From Planctomycetota bacterium (GTDB lineage: Bacteria > Planctomycetota > UBA1135 > UBA2386), in contig JADJWQ010000001.1 in assembly GCA_016716265.1 (NCBI GenBank), forward strand, positions 1,426,001-1,490,000: DNA of 64,000 bases, given 5' to 3'. The position numbers were made by a program, and so were the translations under genes. Positions 49,079 through 59,648 of the stretch are shown piece by piece. The stretch's first letter is position 1. Every line of letters begins with the position of its first letter. The notes beneath the pieces were generated by a model. The model did no database searches. It was not told where the DNA came from and was given only the letters and a program-made list of their open reading frames with translations.

Positions 49079-50032
49079 TCAGCCGTGCGCGCTGCGCAGC
49101 TCGCGCATCCGGAAGAACCGCAGGATCGGCCCCGCGAGCCCCTGCGAGGGGTCGAGGTCGAGCAGGTCGACGCGGGCGCGGCGCAGGCTCTGGCGGAACG
49201 CCGCGCTGCGCTCTTCGAGGCGCGCCGCGTAGGCCGCGCGCACGCGGCGCGAGGCGGTATCGAGCGTGCGGAGCGCGCCGGTCTCGGGGTCGCGCACCCG
49301 CAGCAGGCCGGCCGCCGGCAGCGCCCGGGTGGCCGGATCGAGCACCCGTACGGCGACGACGTCGTGGCGGCGGGCCAGCAGCCGCAGCGAGCGGTCGTAG
49401 CTCACCGGGTTGGTCAGGAAGTCGGAGACGACGAACACCACCGCACGGCGGCGCTGCACGCGCGCCGCGTGGTCGAGCGCGAGCGCGAGGTCGGTGCCCC
49501 GGCCGGCCGGCTGGAGCGCCAGCGCGTCGCGGATCAGCCGCAGCACGTGCTGTGCGCCCTTGCGCGCCGGGACGGTCAGCTCGATGCGGTCGGTGAATGC
49601 GACCATCCCGGCCTTGTCGTTGTTGCGCTGCGCGGCGAGCGCGAGACACGCGCAGAACTCGGCGGCGACCTCGCGCACCGTCACCGGGGCGCCGCGGCCG
49701 TCGCGCCTGAACGTCCCGAAGCCCGCCGAGCCGGACAGGTCGAGCAGGAACAGCACGGTGAGCTCGCGCTCCTCCATGAACTGCTTGACGTGCAGCTCGC
49801 CGGTCCGCGCGGTGACGTTCCAGTCCACTGCGCGCACATCGTCCCCCTCCGCATAGTCGCGCACCTGATCGAACTCGATGCCAGCGCCGCGGAACACGGA
49901 CGTGTAGCCGCCCGCCATCACGTCGGTGACCATCCGTTGCGTGCGGATCTGGATGCGCCGCACCTGCGCCAGGATCTCCGGTCGCAGTGGAGCCGCACGG
50001 CGCGGTGTGGTGTCGTCGCGGGCGGTCCTCAT
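49079..50032 (-). CDS. DUF58 protein of the MoxR/Bat cluster
   Basis: A 317-residue cytoplasmic protein with a von Willebrand-like fold. The DUF58 signature is near the N-terminus: GGYTSVFRGAGIEFDQVRDYAEGDDVRAVDWNVTARTGELHVKQF. LFLLDLSGSAGFG is a degenerate metal site (DLSGS). Such proteins almost always accompany MoxR ATPases. ATG 50032 is used because the frame upstream to 50209 reads as non-coding. It faces away from citrate synthase, with 251 bases between the starts. Confidence 0.88.
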   Translation of the reverse strand: MRTARDDTTPRRAAPLRPEILAQVRRIQIRTQRMVTDVMAGGYTSVFRGAGIEFDQVRDYAEGDDVRAVDWNVTARTGELHVKQFMEERELTVLFLLDLSGSAGFGTFRRDGRGAPVTVREVAAEFCACLALAAQRNNDKAGMVAFTDRIELTVPARKGAQHVLRLIRDALALQPAGRGTDLALALDHAARVQRRRAVVFVVSDFLTNPVSYDRSLRLLARRHDVVAVRVLDPATRALPAAGLLRVRDPETGALRTLDTASRRVRAAYAARLEERSAAFRQSLRRARVDLLDLDPSQGLAGPILRFFRMRELRSAHG

Positions 50033-50283
50033 GTGTCGGGGAGCAGCATGCCGGCGCCAAGCGCGTCCGCAAGCACCCACGACCGTTCCGGGGTCAGCGC
50101 GCCACCGGTCCGTGTGCTCGATCGACTCCGGGATCGCCCGATCCGGAGGATCCAGCGCAGCGTCGTGACCGGACCCGGACCCCGGTGATTTCTGCAGAGA
50201 TCCGCGCACGGGGAGGTCCTATGCTTCCATGTTCATTCAGGAAGTCAGCCCCACCGCCTGGACCGCTCGACCAGAGGCCACAG

Positions 50284-51570
<1,287 letters not shown>

Positions 51571-51592
51571 ACGATCGGGTGCCGCGCATCCG

Positions 51593-52582
51593 TCAGGGCA
51601 CCGGCACGTGGTCGAGGATCTCCTGGACCAGCATCTCCGAGGTGCGGTCCTCGGCCTCGGCTTCGTAGCTCGGGATCACGCGATGGCGTAGCACCGCGTG
51701 TGCGATGGCCTTGACGTCCTGCGGCAGCACGTGGCCTCGCCCGGCAAGGAAGGCGCGCGCGCGCGCCGCACGCACCAGCGCGATCGACGCGCGCGGCGAG
51801 GCGCCGTAGAGCAGGAGCGGTCGCAACTCCGGGAGGCCGACCTCCCCGGGGTCGCGGGTCGCGAACACGACGTCGACGACGTAACGCTTCACCTTGTCGT
51901 CGACGTAGATCATGTCGAGCAGCCGCCGGTCGTCGCGCAGCTCGTCGAGCGTCGTCGACGCCTGCAGCTCGGGGAGCGCCGCGGTCCTGCTCATGCGCTC
52001 GACGATCTCGAGTTCCTCGGCCTTGCTCGGGTAGCGGACCACGAGCTTCAGCATGAAGCGGTCGACCTGCGCCTCCGGCAGCGGGTAGGTACCCTCCTGC
52101 TCGACCGGGTTCTGCGTGGCGAGCACGAGGAACGGCTCCGGCAGCCGATGGGTCTCGCCGGCGAGCGACACCTGGCGTTCCTGCATCGCCTCGAGCAATG
52201 CCGATTGCACCTTCGCCGGCGCGCGGTTGATCTCGTCGGCCAGCACGACGTTCGCGAACACCGGCCCCCGACGCACCGACCACTGTCCGGTGTTGCGATC
52301 GAACACCGGGCCGCCGACCACGTCCGCTGGCAGCAGGTCCGGCGTGAACTGGATGCGCCGGAAGTGGGCGCCGACCGCGCGCGCGAGGGTCGACACGGCC
52401 AGCGACTTGGCGAGTCCGGGTAGCCCCTCGAGCAGGACGTGACCATCCGCGAGCAGCGCGATCAGCAGGCCGTCGAGCAGCTCCTCCTGACCGACGATGA
52501 CCTGCTGGATCGTGCGGCGCAGCTCCTGCAGACGGCGGCCGCGGGCTTGGATCTTCTCGGCGAGGGCGAGGACGTCGGTCAT
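51593..52582 (-). CDS. MoxR-family AAA+ ATPase
   Basis: A 329-residue AAA+ protein thought to remodel or activate VWA-domain partners such as the Bat proteins. Walker A is GLPGLAKS (53-60), Walker B is VVLADEIN (112-119), and NRAPAKVQSALLEAMQERQVSLAGETHRLPEPFLVLATQNPVEQEGTYPLPEAQVDRF is the unmistakable MoxR stretch with sensor 1. The C-terminal lid has GASPRASIALVRAARA. ATG 52582. A 42-base element shared with the DUF4381-like gene lies 51 bases upstream. Confidence 0.95.
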   Translation of the reverse strand: MTDVLALAEKIQARGRRLQELRRTIQQVIVGQEELLDGLLIALLADGHVLLEGLPGLAKSLAVSTLARAVGAHFRRIQFTPDLLPADVVGGPVFDRNTGQWSVRRGPVFANVVLADEINRAPAKVQSALLEAMQERQVSLAGETHRLPEPFLVLATQNPVEQEGTYPLPEAQVDRFMLKLVVRYPSKAEELEIVERMSRTAALPELQASTTLDELRDDRRLLDMIYVDDKVKRYVVDVVFATRDPGEVGLPELRPLLLYGASPRASIALVRAARARAFLAGRGHVLPQDVKAIAHAVLRHRVIPSYEAEAEDRTSEMLVQEILDHVPVP

Positions 52583-52626
52583 GGCGGGACGAGCGGGGCA
52601 GGAGGGGCCGTGCGGAACGGATTCGC

Positions 52627-52668
52627 GGCCCGCGAAACTCCCCGAATCCCGGCGCGCCGGCAAGCGCG
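52627..52668 (-). promoter_or_regulatory. 42-base element shared with the Bat cluster, copy 2
   Basis: It contains GAAACTCCCCGAATC (52634-52648) and matches copy 1 at 32 of 42 positions without gaps. On the minus strand, TTGCCG, 17 bases, then GAGTTT. It lies 51 bases before moxR ATG, in the 297-base divergent gap with the spermidine-synthase-like gene. Nothing else is recognisable in that gap. Confidence 0.6.
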
Positions 52669-52879
52669 ACCTGCCCCGACTCGTCGGTGCCGTCGCCTGC
52701 GGCGGCGCGCCGGCGGCGCCGAGCGACTCCATCCGGCCGGCCCATCCGGCCGATTCCCGAGCTGGCGGTTCAGCACGGCCGGCGCCTCGTCCTTGCATGC
52801 GCCGGACCGACCCCGAACACTCCGCGGACTGCGGCCGTCTGCCGCGATCGCCGGCCGCGGCGCGCCCGACCACCACACC

Positions 52880-55243
52880 ATGAATCTCGGACTCTTCCTG
52901 ATCTCCGCCGCGATCCTCGCCCTCGAGGTCCTCCACATGAGGATCCTGTCGGTGCAGATGTGGTACCACCACGCCTACGTCGTCGTGACGCTGGCGATGC
53001 TCGGGTTCGCGGTGTCGGGCACGGTGGCGACGCTGTGGCGCTGCCGCGACGCGGAGCAGGCGGCGCAGCGCGTGAGCTGGTGCGCAACGCTGTTCGGGAT
53101 CACCGCGGTCGCCGGCCACATCGCGACGGCGGAGCTCGCGTACAGCGAGACGACGATCGTCGGGTTCCTGCTGCTGCTGGTGCCGTACTTCTTCGGCGGC
53201 ATGGTCGTCACGCTGGCGTTGACCTATGGCGTACGCATCCACGTCCGCTACTTCTGGAACCTGCTGGGCAGCGCGCTCGGCGCGTGGCTGTTCATCTGGT
53301 GGATCCAGCCGCTGGGCGCCGAGCGGCTGCTGATCCGGCTCGCGACCCTGGGGCCGGTGACCGCGATCGCGTTCCTCCCCGGTGCGCGCGCAGACCGCGG
53401 CCCGCGCTACGCGGGAGTGATAGCCCTCGTCGGGCTGGCGGTGCTGCTCGATCTGAAGCCCGACTTCCTGCGGGTCCGCATCAACCCCGAGAAGCGCCAG
53501 CACATCCACGGCGAGCTGATCGACAGCCGCTGGACGCCGCTCACGCGCCTAGACGTATTCTCCGAGCAGCCCGACTACTGGAAGCGCCGCGCGAACGTGG
53601 AGCCCCCAGGCGTCATCCACATCGTCCAGGACGGCGCGGCAGGCTCGCTCATGTACTCCGAGAAGGGCTTCACCCCCTTCGATCTGTTCGATTCGCACGC
53701 GGTTGCCTACGTGCCGCATGCCGCACGCATGCTGGCCGGCGGGTCGGCACCGTCGGTCGCGATCATCGGCGTCGGCGGTGGAACCGACATCCGGACCGCG
53801 AAGACCTATGGTGCGGGTCGCGTGCTCGCGCTCGAGATCAACGAGGAGATGGCGCGGCTGACGCGTGACGACTACTCGCTCTTCAATGGCGACGTGCTCC
53901 AGCTTCCCGGCGTGGAGCTGGCGATCGGTGAGGGCAGGAGCACGCTCGAGCGGCGCGGCGAGAAGTTCGACATCATCATTCTCGCAGGAGCCGACACGTA
54001 CACGGCGGGCGCCTACGGAGCGTTCGTGCTCTCCGAATCCTATCTCTACACCGACGAGGCCATCGACGTCTACCTCGACCACCTGACCCCGACCGGCACC
54101 GTCGGCATCCTCCGTTTCTACGACGAACCGCATCGCGAGGGCCTGCGACTGTTCGGCATGGCCCTGCAGCGCCTGCGCGCGCGCGGCGTCGAGAAACCGT
54201 CTCGACGCGTTGCCGTGTTGCGCAGCAACTGGAGCAGCGGCACGGTGATCTCGGCCGAGCCATTGTCCGACGAGGCGATCGCCCTCTACCGCAAGGCCGA
54301 CGATCAGCCGTTCGAGGTCGACGACAACGAGGTGCTGTACTTGCCGGGCGACACCGACTCGGAGTTCGCGAAGCTGGCTGCGGCCGTCGAGGGCGGGACC
54401 GAGGAGGAGTTCTATGCCGCGTACGAAGCCCGATACGGACTGAACGTGCGGCCGGTCACCGACGACTCCCCGTTCTTCTTCAACTTCCACCATCTGTGGT
54501 CGCCGGAGAAGTACGAGAACTCGGCATTCGCCCGCGCGGTGAACACGGCATCGCCGATCGCGCCCAGCATCCTGCGGACGCTGTTCCTGCAGATCGGAGG
54601 TCTCGTCCTCGCGCTCGTCCTGCTACCGCTGTTCTTCTTCCGGCGCGAGAGCCTGCGGCGCCCCCACGCCGGGCGGCAGCTCGGCTTCTTCATGGCGGTG
54701 GGCGCAGCCTTCATGCTGCTCGAGATCAGCACGGCACAACGGCTCGTGCTGTTCCTGGGTCATCCGACCTACTCGCTGACGGTCGTACTGTTCAGCTTCC
54801 TCTTCTTCGCCGGCCTGGGCGCATTGCTGACCGGCCGGTTCGCGAAGGAGCCGAGCCGCGCGCTGCGCCGCGCCGGAATCGTGCTGTGCATTGCCGTCGC
54901 GGTGTTCACGGTCGCGATGCGCTCGAGCCTCCCGGCGCTGATCCACCTCGAGCTGGCCAGCCGGGTCGGCGTCGCGATCGCGATGCTCGCACCGCTGAAC
55001 TTCCTGATGGGCATGCCGTTCCCGATCGCGCTGCGCCGGCTGCAGGACACCGAGCCGAAGCTCGTGCCCTGGGCGATCGGCGCCAACGGCGGCGCGAGCG
55101 TCATGGGTTCCGTGTTCGCTGTCGGCGTCGCGATGGAGACCGGCTTCACCGTCGTCGGCGCACTCGCGCTGCTCTGCTACGCCTTCGCGATCTGGGTCGG
55201 CACCTCCGGTCCCTTCTCCTCCCGCGCGACCAGCGACCCGTAG
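52880..55243 (+). CDS. membrane spermidine-synthase-like protein
   Basis: A 787-residue protein. Membrane helices at the N-terminus (LGLFLISAAILALEVLHMRIL, HHAYVVVTLAMLGFAVSGTVAT and more) are followed by a SAM-binding Rossmann domain in the middle: VAIIGVGGGTDIRTAKTYGAGRVLALEIN, DIIILAGADTYTAGAYGAFVLSESYLYTDEA. Several more helices lie at the C-terminus (LGFFMAVGAAFMLLEISTAQRLVLFLGHPTYSLTVVLFSFLFFAGLGALL). This is the layout of the fused permease and spermidine-synthase-like family, whose substrate is unknown. The SpeE aminopropyltransferase catalytic motifs are not clearly kept. ATG 52880 begins the first helix. Confidence 0.85.
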   Translation: MNLGLFLISAAILALEVLHMRILSVQMWYHHAYVVVTLAMLGFAVSGTVATLWRCRDAEQAAQRVSWCATLFGITAVAGHIATAELAYSETTIVGFLLLLVPYFFGGMVVTLALTYGVRIHVRYFWNLLGSALGAWLFIWWIQPLGAERLLIRLATLGPVTAIAFLPGARADRGPRYAGVIALVGLAVLLDLKPDFLRVRINPEKRQHIHGELIDSRWTPLTRLDVFSEQPDYWKRRANVEPPGVIHIVQDGAAGSLMYSEKGFTPFDLFDSHAVAYVPHAARMLAGGSAPSVAIIGVGGGTDIRTAKTYGAGRVLALEINEEMARLTRDDYSLFNGDVLQLPGVELAIGEGRSTLERRGEKFDIIILAGADTYTAGAYGAFVLSESYLYTDEAIDVYLDHLTPTGTVGILRFYDEPHREGLRLFGMALQRLRARGVEKPSRRVAVLRSNWSSGTVISAEPLSDEAIALYRKADDQPFEVDDNEVLYLPGDTDSEFAKLAAAVEGGTEEEFYAAYEARYGLNVRPVTDDSPFFFNFHHLWSPEKYENSAFARAVNTASPIAPSILRTLFLQIGGLVLALVLLPLFFFRRESLRRPHAGRQLGFFMAVGAAFMLLEISTAQRLVLFLGHPTYSLTVVLFSFLFFAGLGALLTGRFAKEPSRALRRAGIVLCIAVAVFTVAMRSSLPALIHLELASRVGVAIAMLAPLNFLMGMPFPIALRRLQDTEPKLVPWAIGANGGASVMGSVFAVGVAMETGFTVVGALALLCYAFAIWVGTSGPFSSRATSDP

Positions 55244-55306
55244 GTTCCCGGCCCCGTGATGTAAAATCCGTGCCAGGTACCGATCGGAAGCTACGCTCGC
55301 TGCCGG

Positions 55307-56686
55307 ATGTCATCGACCGCGCTCAGCACGGCGCTGCCTGTTGTCCTGACGATCGGCGCGCTGGCGGCGCAGGAGCCCCCGCAGAAGCCGCCGTCGCTCG
55401 ACGAGCTGTTGCAGGCGCTCGAGCCGCCGCTCACGGCACCGACCCCGTCGGTGGCCGGCGCGAGCACGCTCGGCTCGAACCGGCCACTGCTGCAGGCCGG
55501 CGCCTTCTCACTGTACGACCTGTCGTTCAACACGCTGATCGCGGTCGGCGCATCGACCGAGCGTGACAGCGAGCTCGAGTCACTGCAGGGCAGTGGCCAC
55601 GACCCGCGCAAGCGCGGTTTCACGCTGCGCCAGTTCGAGGTCGCGCTGGCCGGCGCCGTCGACCCGTACTTCCGTGCCAAGGCGAACCTCGTCTACTTCG
55701 TCGATCCGATCGACGGAGAGTCCGTCTTCGAGCTGGAGGAGGCGCACGCGACCACGACCTGCCTGCCGTACGGCCTGGAGGTCCAGGCCGGCATGTTCTT
55801 CACCGAGTTCGGTCGCCAGAATCCGCGCCATCCGGACGCCTGGGTGTTCCTCGACGCGCCGGTCATCCACACCCGCGTGTTCGGCCCCGACGGCATCCGT
55901 GCTCCGGGCGCGCGGCTCGGCTGGCTGTTGCCGACTCCGTGGTTCAGCGAGTTGTACGTCGGCGTGCAGAACGCGAACGGCGAGCAGATGGCGAGCTTCC
56001 TCGCGAACGCGGACTACTACGGCGAGCGGCCGATCGGTGGACGACCGTTCACCGAGCGCGACCCGCGCAGCCTCGCCGACCTCGTCTGGCTCGCCCGCTG
56101 GAACCACGGCGTCGAGCTGACCGAGGACACGACGCTGCAGTTCGGAGCGTCCGCGCTGTTCGGGCCCAACGCCAGCGGCGGCCGTGCGTCGACCGCGATC
56201 TTCGGTGCGGACGTGCAACTGCGCTGGAAGGAGCCGCGCGGCGGCAGACAGGCGCAGGAGCTGATCCTCGAGGCGGAGCTCGTCCATCGCGACTACGAGG
56301 CCGCCGCGTTCGTCGATGCCGGGGACCCTTCCGACCCCGGCGACGACATCGATCTGCCGAGCGACACGCTGACGGACTGGGGCGTGACGACCCACCTGCT
56401 GTACCGCTTCGCGCCGACCTGGCACGCCGGCCTGCGCTTCGACTTCGCGACCGGCCGCGGCACCAGCTACGACGCGGACGGCACCTCGATCGGGCGCGCG
56501 GCCGACCCGTTCCGCGACGACCGCTACCGCGTGTCGCCGATGATCGGCTGGCAGGTGACGGAGTTCTCGCGCCTTCGATTGCAGTACAACTTCGACGACG
56601 CCGACCACCTCGGCGACGGCGGCGCGCACTCGGTCTGGTTCGGCGTCGACGTCGTCCTCGGTCAGCACCCTCCGCACGGACTGTGA
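55307..56686 (+). CDS. outer-membrane porin-like protein of the metal-uptake cassette
   Basis: A 459-residue exported protein with signal peptide MSSTALSTALPVVLTIGALAAQ. The remainder alternates short amphipathic strands and turns, ends in an aromatic-rich strand (SVWFGVDVVLG), and has repeats such as WHAGLRFDFATGRGTSYD. These fit an outer-membrane beta-barrel. Proteins of this type often precede zinc or manganese uptake genes, as here (22 bases to the binding-protein gene). TAAAAT at 55262-55267 is a good -10-like hexamer in an AT-richer patch before the gene, but no matching -35 is seen. No confident Zur site was found. Confidence 0.75.
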   Translation: MSSTALSTALPVVLTIGALAAQEPPQKPPSLDELLQALEPPLTAPTPSVAGASTLGSNRPLLQAGAFSLYDLSFNTLIAVGASTERDSELESLQGSGHDPRKRGFTLRQFEVALAGAVDPYFRAKANLVYFVDPIDGESVFELEEAHATTTCLPYGLEVQAGMFFTEFGRQNPRHPDAWVFLDAPVIHTRVFGPDGIRAPGARLGWLLPTPWFSELYVGVQNANGEQMASFLANADYYGERPIGGRPFTERDPRSLADLVWLARWNHGVELTEDTTLQFGASALFGPNASGGRASTAIFGADVQLRWKEPRGGRQAQELILEAELVHRDYEAAAFVDAGDPSDPGDDIDLPSDTLTDWGVTTHLLYRFAPTWHAGLRFDFATGRGTSYDADGTSIGRAADPFRDDRYRVSPMIGWQVTEFSRLRLQYNFDDADHLGDGGAHSVWFGVDVVLGQHPPHGL

Positions 56687-56708
56687 GCCCTCTCCAGGAC
56701 CAACCGCG

Positions 56709-57767
56709 ATGATCCGCACCCCGCTGTCCGCACTCGTGCTCGCCGTGCTCGCGTTCGCGCTCGGGCTCGGTCTCGGAACGCCGCGCGCACAATCGCCGCT
56801 CCGGCTGGTCGCGACGACCCCCAATGCCGGCGCGATCGCCCGCGCGGTCGGCGGCGAGGACGTCGAGGTCACCGTGCTCGCGCGGCCGGGACAGGATCCA
56901 CACTTCGTCCACGCGCGCCCTGGCCACGTGAAGGCCGTCGCCGAGGCCGATCTGCTGGTCGTCGTCGGCCTGGACCTGGAGGTCGGCTTCCTGCCCACCC
57001 TGATCGAGCGCTCCCGCAATCCACGGATCCGACCTGGCCAATCGGGCTACCTGGACCTGTCGACTGCGGTCCGGCCGCTGCAGGTGCCGCAGTCCCCGAC
57101 CGACCGCGCGCAGGGCGACGTGCACCCGCGCGGCAACCCGCACTACCTCGTCGACCCGGTCTCCGGCGTCGCCGCCGCCGAGCTGCTGGCGGGTCGCCTC
57201 GCGACGATGACACCCGCGCGGGCCGAGGCGTTCACCGCACGCGCGACGGCGTTGCGCACGACGCTCGGCGAGCTGCTGGTGGGCCCCGAGCTGGAGCAGC
57301 AGTTCGGCGGCGTCAAGCTCGCGCGGCTGCTGCAGAGCGGCCAGCTCCTGTCCTTCCTGCAGCAGCAGGAGGCCGCGGCGCCGCTCCGCGGGCTCCTCGC
57401 GCGCGCACCCGGCTTCCGCGGCACGCCGGTGGTCGTCGATCACGACGGCTGGCCGTACCTGACGCAATTCCTCGGCCTGCAGGTACTGACGACACTCGAG
57501 CCGCTGCCCGGCATCCCGCCGACGACGCGCCACCTGGCCGGGGTCGTCGAACGCTGCCGCACGGCGGGCTGCCGCGCGCTGATCTCGTCGCCGTACTTCG
57601 ACCCGAGCTACATCGACTTCGTCGTTCGGGAGGCGGGCGTGCGCGTCGCGACGCTCGCGCACCAGGCCGGTGCGCTGGATGGAACGGACGACTACGTGGC
57701 GCTCGTGCGGCACAATGTCGGCACCCTGCTCGACGTCCTCGATGCAGCTTCCTCCACAGGCCACTGA
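56709..57767 (+). CDS. zinc/manganese-type ABC transporter binding protein
   Basis: A 352-residue periplasmic protein of the ZnuA/TroA family (cluster 9). After the signal peptide (SALVLAVLAFALGLGLGTPRAQ) it has LVATTPNAGAIARAVGGEDVEVTVLARPGQDPHFVHARPGHVKAVAEADLLVVVGLDLE, then NPHYLVDP and VVDHDGWPYLTQFLGL. The histidines in DPHF, NPHY and DHDG plus a late acidic residue are the usual metal ligands. There is no His-rich loop, so zinc versus manganese cannot be told. It overlaps the ATPase gene by 26 bases. Confidence 0.88.
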   Translation: MIRTPLSALVLAVLAFALGLGLGTPRAQSPLRLVATTPNAGAIARAVGGEDVEVTVLARPGQDPHFVHARPGHVKAVAEADLLVVVGLDLEVGFLPTLIERSRNPRIRPGQSGYLDLSTAVRPLQVPQSPTDRAQGDVHPRGNPHYLVDPVSGVAAAELLAGRLATMTPARAEAFTARATALRTTLGELLVGPELEQQFGGVKLARLLQSGQLLSFLQQQEAAAPLRGLLARAPGFRGTPVVVDHDGWPYLTQFLGLQVLTTLEPLPGIPPTTRHLAGVVERCRTAGCRALISSPYFDPSYIDFVVREAGVRVATLAHQAGALDGTDDYVALVRHNVGTLLDVLDAASSTGH

Positions 57768-58533
57768 CCCGGACGAGCCCGCGACGCCGCCCTTGCTCGA
57801 GCTCACCGACGTCCGCGTCGGGCGCGGGCGGCTGCCGGTCCTCGACGGCGTCGAGCTGTCGATCCGCGCCGGCGAGCACTGGTTCGTGGTCGGCCCGAAC
57901 GGCTCCGGCAAGTCGACGCTGCTGATGACCGCGCTCGGACTCCTTCGCCCGCGGCACGGCCGGGTCCTGCGCTCGCCCGCATTGCAGGGGTCGCGCCACG
58001 TCGGCTACGTCCCGCAGCGCGTCACCCTCGACGCCGCGCTGCCGACGACGGTCGCCGAGTTCCTCGCGCTCGGGCTCGTCGGCAGCGGGGTGCGCCGGAT
58101 GCAGCGGCGCGTGCAGATCGGCGCCGCGCTGATGCTGGTCGGGCTCGCGGGGCGGGAGGCACGCCCGTTCTGGCAGCATTCCGAGGGCGAGCGCCAGCGC
58201 CTGCTGCTCGCGCGAGCGCTCGCCCGCCGGCCGCGCCTGCTGGTGATGGACGAGCCGACCGCGTCGCTCGACCCGCGGACAGCCGAGGACTTCTGGAGCC
58301 TCGTCGCCCGCCTCGCGGAGGACGAGGAACTCGCCGTGGTCTGCGCGACCCACGACCTGCGCGCCGCGGCGCGGCTGGCGACCGACATCGCTCTGTGCAC
58401 GTTGCCCGCGCCCGGCGAACGGACCGGCGGCGTGGTGCACGCACGCCGCGGCGGACCGGCTCCGCACGACGACTACACCATCGCGTTCGGCCGCGCCGGC
58501 GCACTCCTGTCGGGAGCGGAGACGGCGTCGTGA
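57742..58533 (+). CDS. metal ABC transporter ATP-binding protein
   Basis: A 263-residue ATPase. Walker A is GPNGSGKS, Walker B LLVMDEPT, D-loop SLDP and switch histidine in CATHD. The signature is HSEGERQ instead of LSGGQ, a marked variant. The start is uncertain: ATG 57742 overlaps the binding-protein gene by 26 bases and gives MQLPPQATDPDEP before the first conserved strand (LLELTDVRVGRG). It should power uptake with the permease, whose GTG overlaps its stop (GTGA). Confidence 0.88.
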   Translation: MQLPPQATDPDEPATPPLLELTDVRVGRGRLPVLDGVELSIRAGEHWFVVGPNGSGKSTLLMTALGLLRPRHGRVLRSPALQGSRHVGYVPQRVTLDAALPTTVAEFLALGLVGSGVRRMQRRVQIGAALMLVGLAGREARPFWQHSEGERQRLLLARALARRPRLLVMDEPTASLDPRTAEDFWSLVARLAEDEELAVVCATHDLRAAARLATDIALCTLPAPGERTGGVVHARRGGPAPHDDYTIAFGRAGALLSGAETAS

Positions 58534-59390
58534 TCCAGGCCTGGCGCGAGTTCCTCGACTCGTGGGCGTTGTTCGGCACCGCCTACCTGACCGGCTGGTT
58601 CGCGGCGCTGCTGCTCGCGCTGCTCGGCGTGCTCGTCGTCGCGCGCAGACAGGTGCTGATCGGTCTCGCGATCGCGCAGGCCTCGACCTTCGGCATCGCG
58701 CTGGCGATCTGGCTCGGCGAGCTGCTGCCCTCGGTATCGCACCACGCGCACCACGGCCCGCCGCTGCTGGCTTCGATCGGCGCGGCGGTCGTCGCGGCCT
58801 GGGCCACCCTCGGACCGGCGAGTCGCGGCCGCGTGCCGGATGCCGTCGCCGCCTGGATCTGGCTCGCGTGCAGCGCCGGTGCCGTGCTGCTCCTCGCCCA
58901 CAGCCCGCACGGCACCGAGGAGGTCGAGACGCTGATGTTCTCGACCCTGCTCGGTGCCGACGACCACGACCTGTGGATGTTCGGTGTGGCGACCGTCGCG
59001 GCCATCACGGTCATCGCGCGCAACCGCCGCGCCTTGCTGCTGACGGCGACGGACCGCGAAACCGCGCGCGCGCTCGGCCAGCCGGTCGACTGGATCGACC
59101 GCGGCACGGCGTGGGCCGTCGGGCTCGCCGTCGGCAGCACGCTGCACGCGACCGGCACGCTCTACACGTTCGGCTGCCTCGTGCTGCCGGCGCTCGCGGC
59201 GCGCTACCTGTGCTCTCGCATGGTGCAGATGCTGTGGGTCGCGCCGATGCTGGCCTTGGCCTGCAGCTTCGCCGCATTCGTCATCGCGAACAGCGCCGAC
59301 CTGCCGCCCGCGCAGGTCGCGATCGCCGCACAGGCGCTCGTGCTCGTGGTCGCGCGGCTCGTTCCCCTGCTGCGGGCAGACGTTCATTGA
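58530..59390 (+). CDS. metal ABC transporter permease, ZnuB-like
   Basis: A 286-residue membrane protein with about eight helices, of the ZnuB/MntB (ABC-3) family: GWFAALLLALLGVLVVARRQVLIGLAIAQASTFGIAL, ETLMFSTLLGADDHDLWMFG, and GTLYTFGCLVLPALAARYL. A His-rich loop (SVSHHAHHGPP) after the second helix could touch metal. GTG 58530 overlaps the ATPase stop. It is the last gene of the cassette. Confidence 0.88.
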   Translation: MIQAWREFLDSWALFGTAYLTGWFAALLLALLGVLVVARRQVLIGLAIAQASTFGIALAIWLGELLPSVSHHAHHGPPLLASIGAAVVAAWATLGPASRGRVPDAVAAWIWLACSAGAVLLLAHSPHGTEEVETLMFSTLLGADDHDLWMFGVATVAAITVIARNRRALLLTATDRETARALGQPVDWIDRGTAWAVGLAVGSTLHATGTLYTFGCLVLPALAARYLCSRMVQMLWVAPMLALACSFAAFVIANSADLPPAQVAIAAQALVLVVARLVPLLRADVH

Positions 59391-59420
59391 TCGCAGCCAT
59401 CGGGCCGTATTGCCGGCCCT

Positions 59421-59546
59421 CTACTCCACGGACCAGTCGACCTGGGTGTCGTGGTGGAACATGCCGGCACCGGACCCGATCTCGCAGGACCGGGCTGCGT
59501 AGGGATCGGCCGGATCGAACACGGACGCGTCCCGATCGCCGCTCAT
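59421..59546 (-). CDS. possible small protein of 41 residues
   Basis: A short frame (MSGDRDASVFDPADPYAARS... ending TQVDWSVE) between the metal permease and the serine hydrolase genes. The composition is acidic and aromatic, unlike the Arg/Ala-rich chance frames here, but there is no ribosome site and no family I know. It may be non-coding. Confidence 0.25.
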   Translation of the reverse strand: MSGDRDASVFDPADPYAARSCEIGSGAGMFHHDTQVDWSVE

Positions 59547-59648
59547 CGTCGGCCGACCGCGCGGCCTCGGTGAGTCGCGAGTCGAGCGGGGCCGCCAGGC
59601 CATGCGCTGGCGAAACGGCGGCGCACGACGGCTCCGGCCCGCGGGTCG

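Noticed and set aside
55244..55306. A Zur operator before the metal-uptake cassette
   Set aside because: Only an AT-richer patch and a -10-like TAAAAT are visible. There is no inverted repeat of the Zur type.
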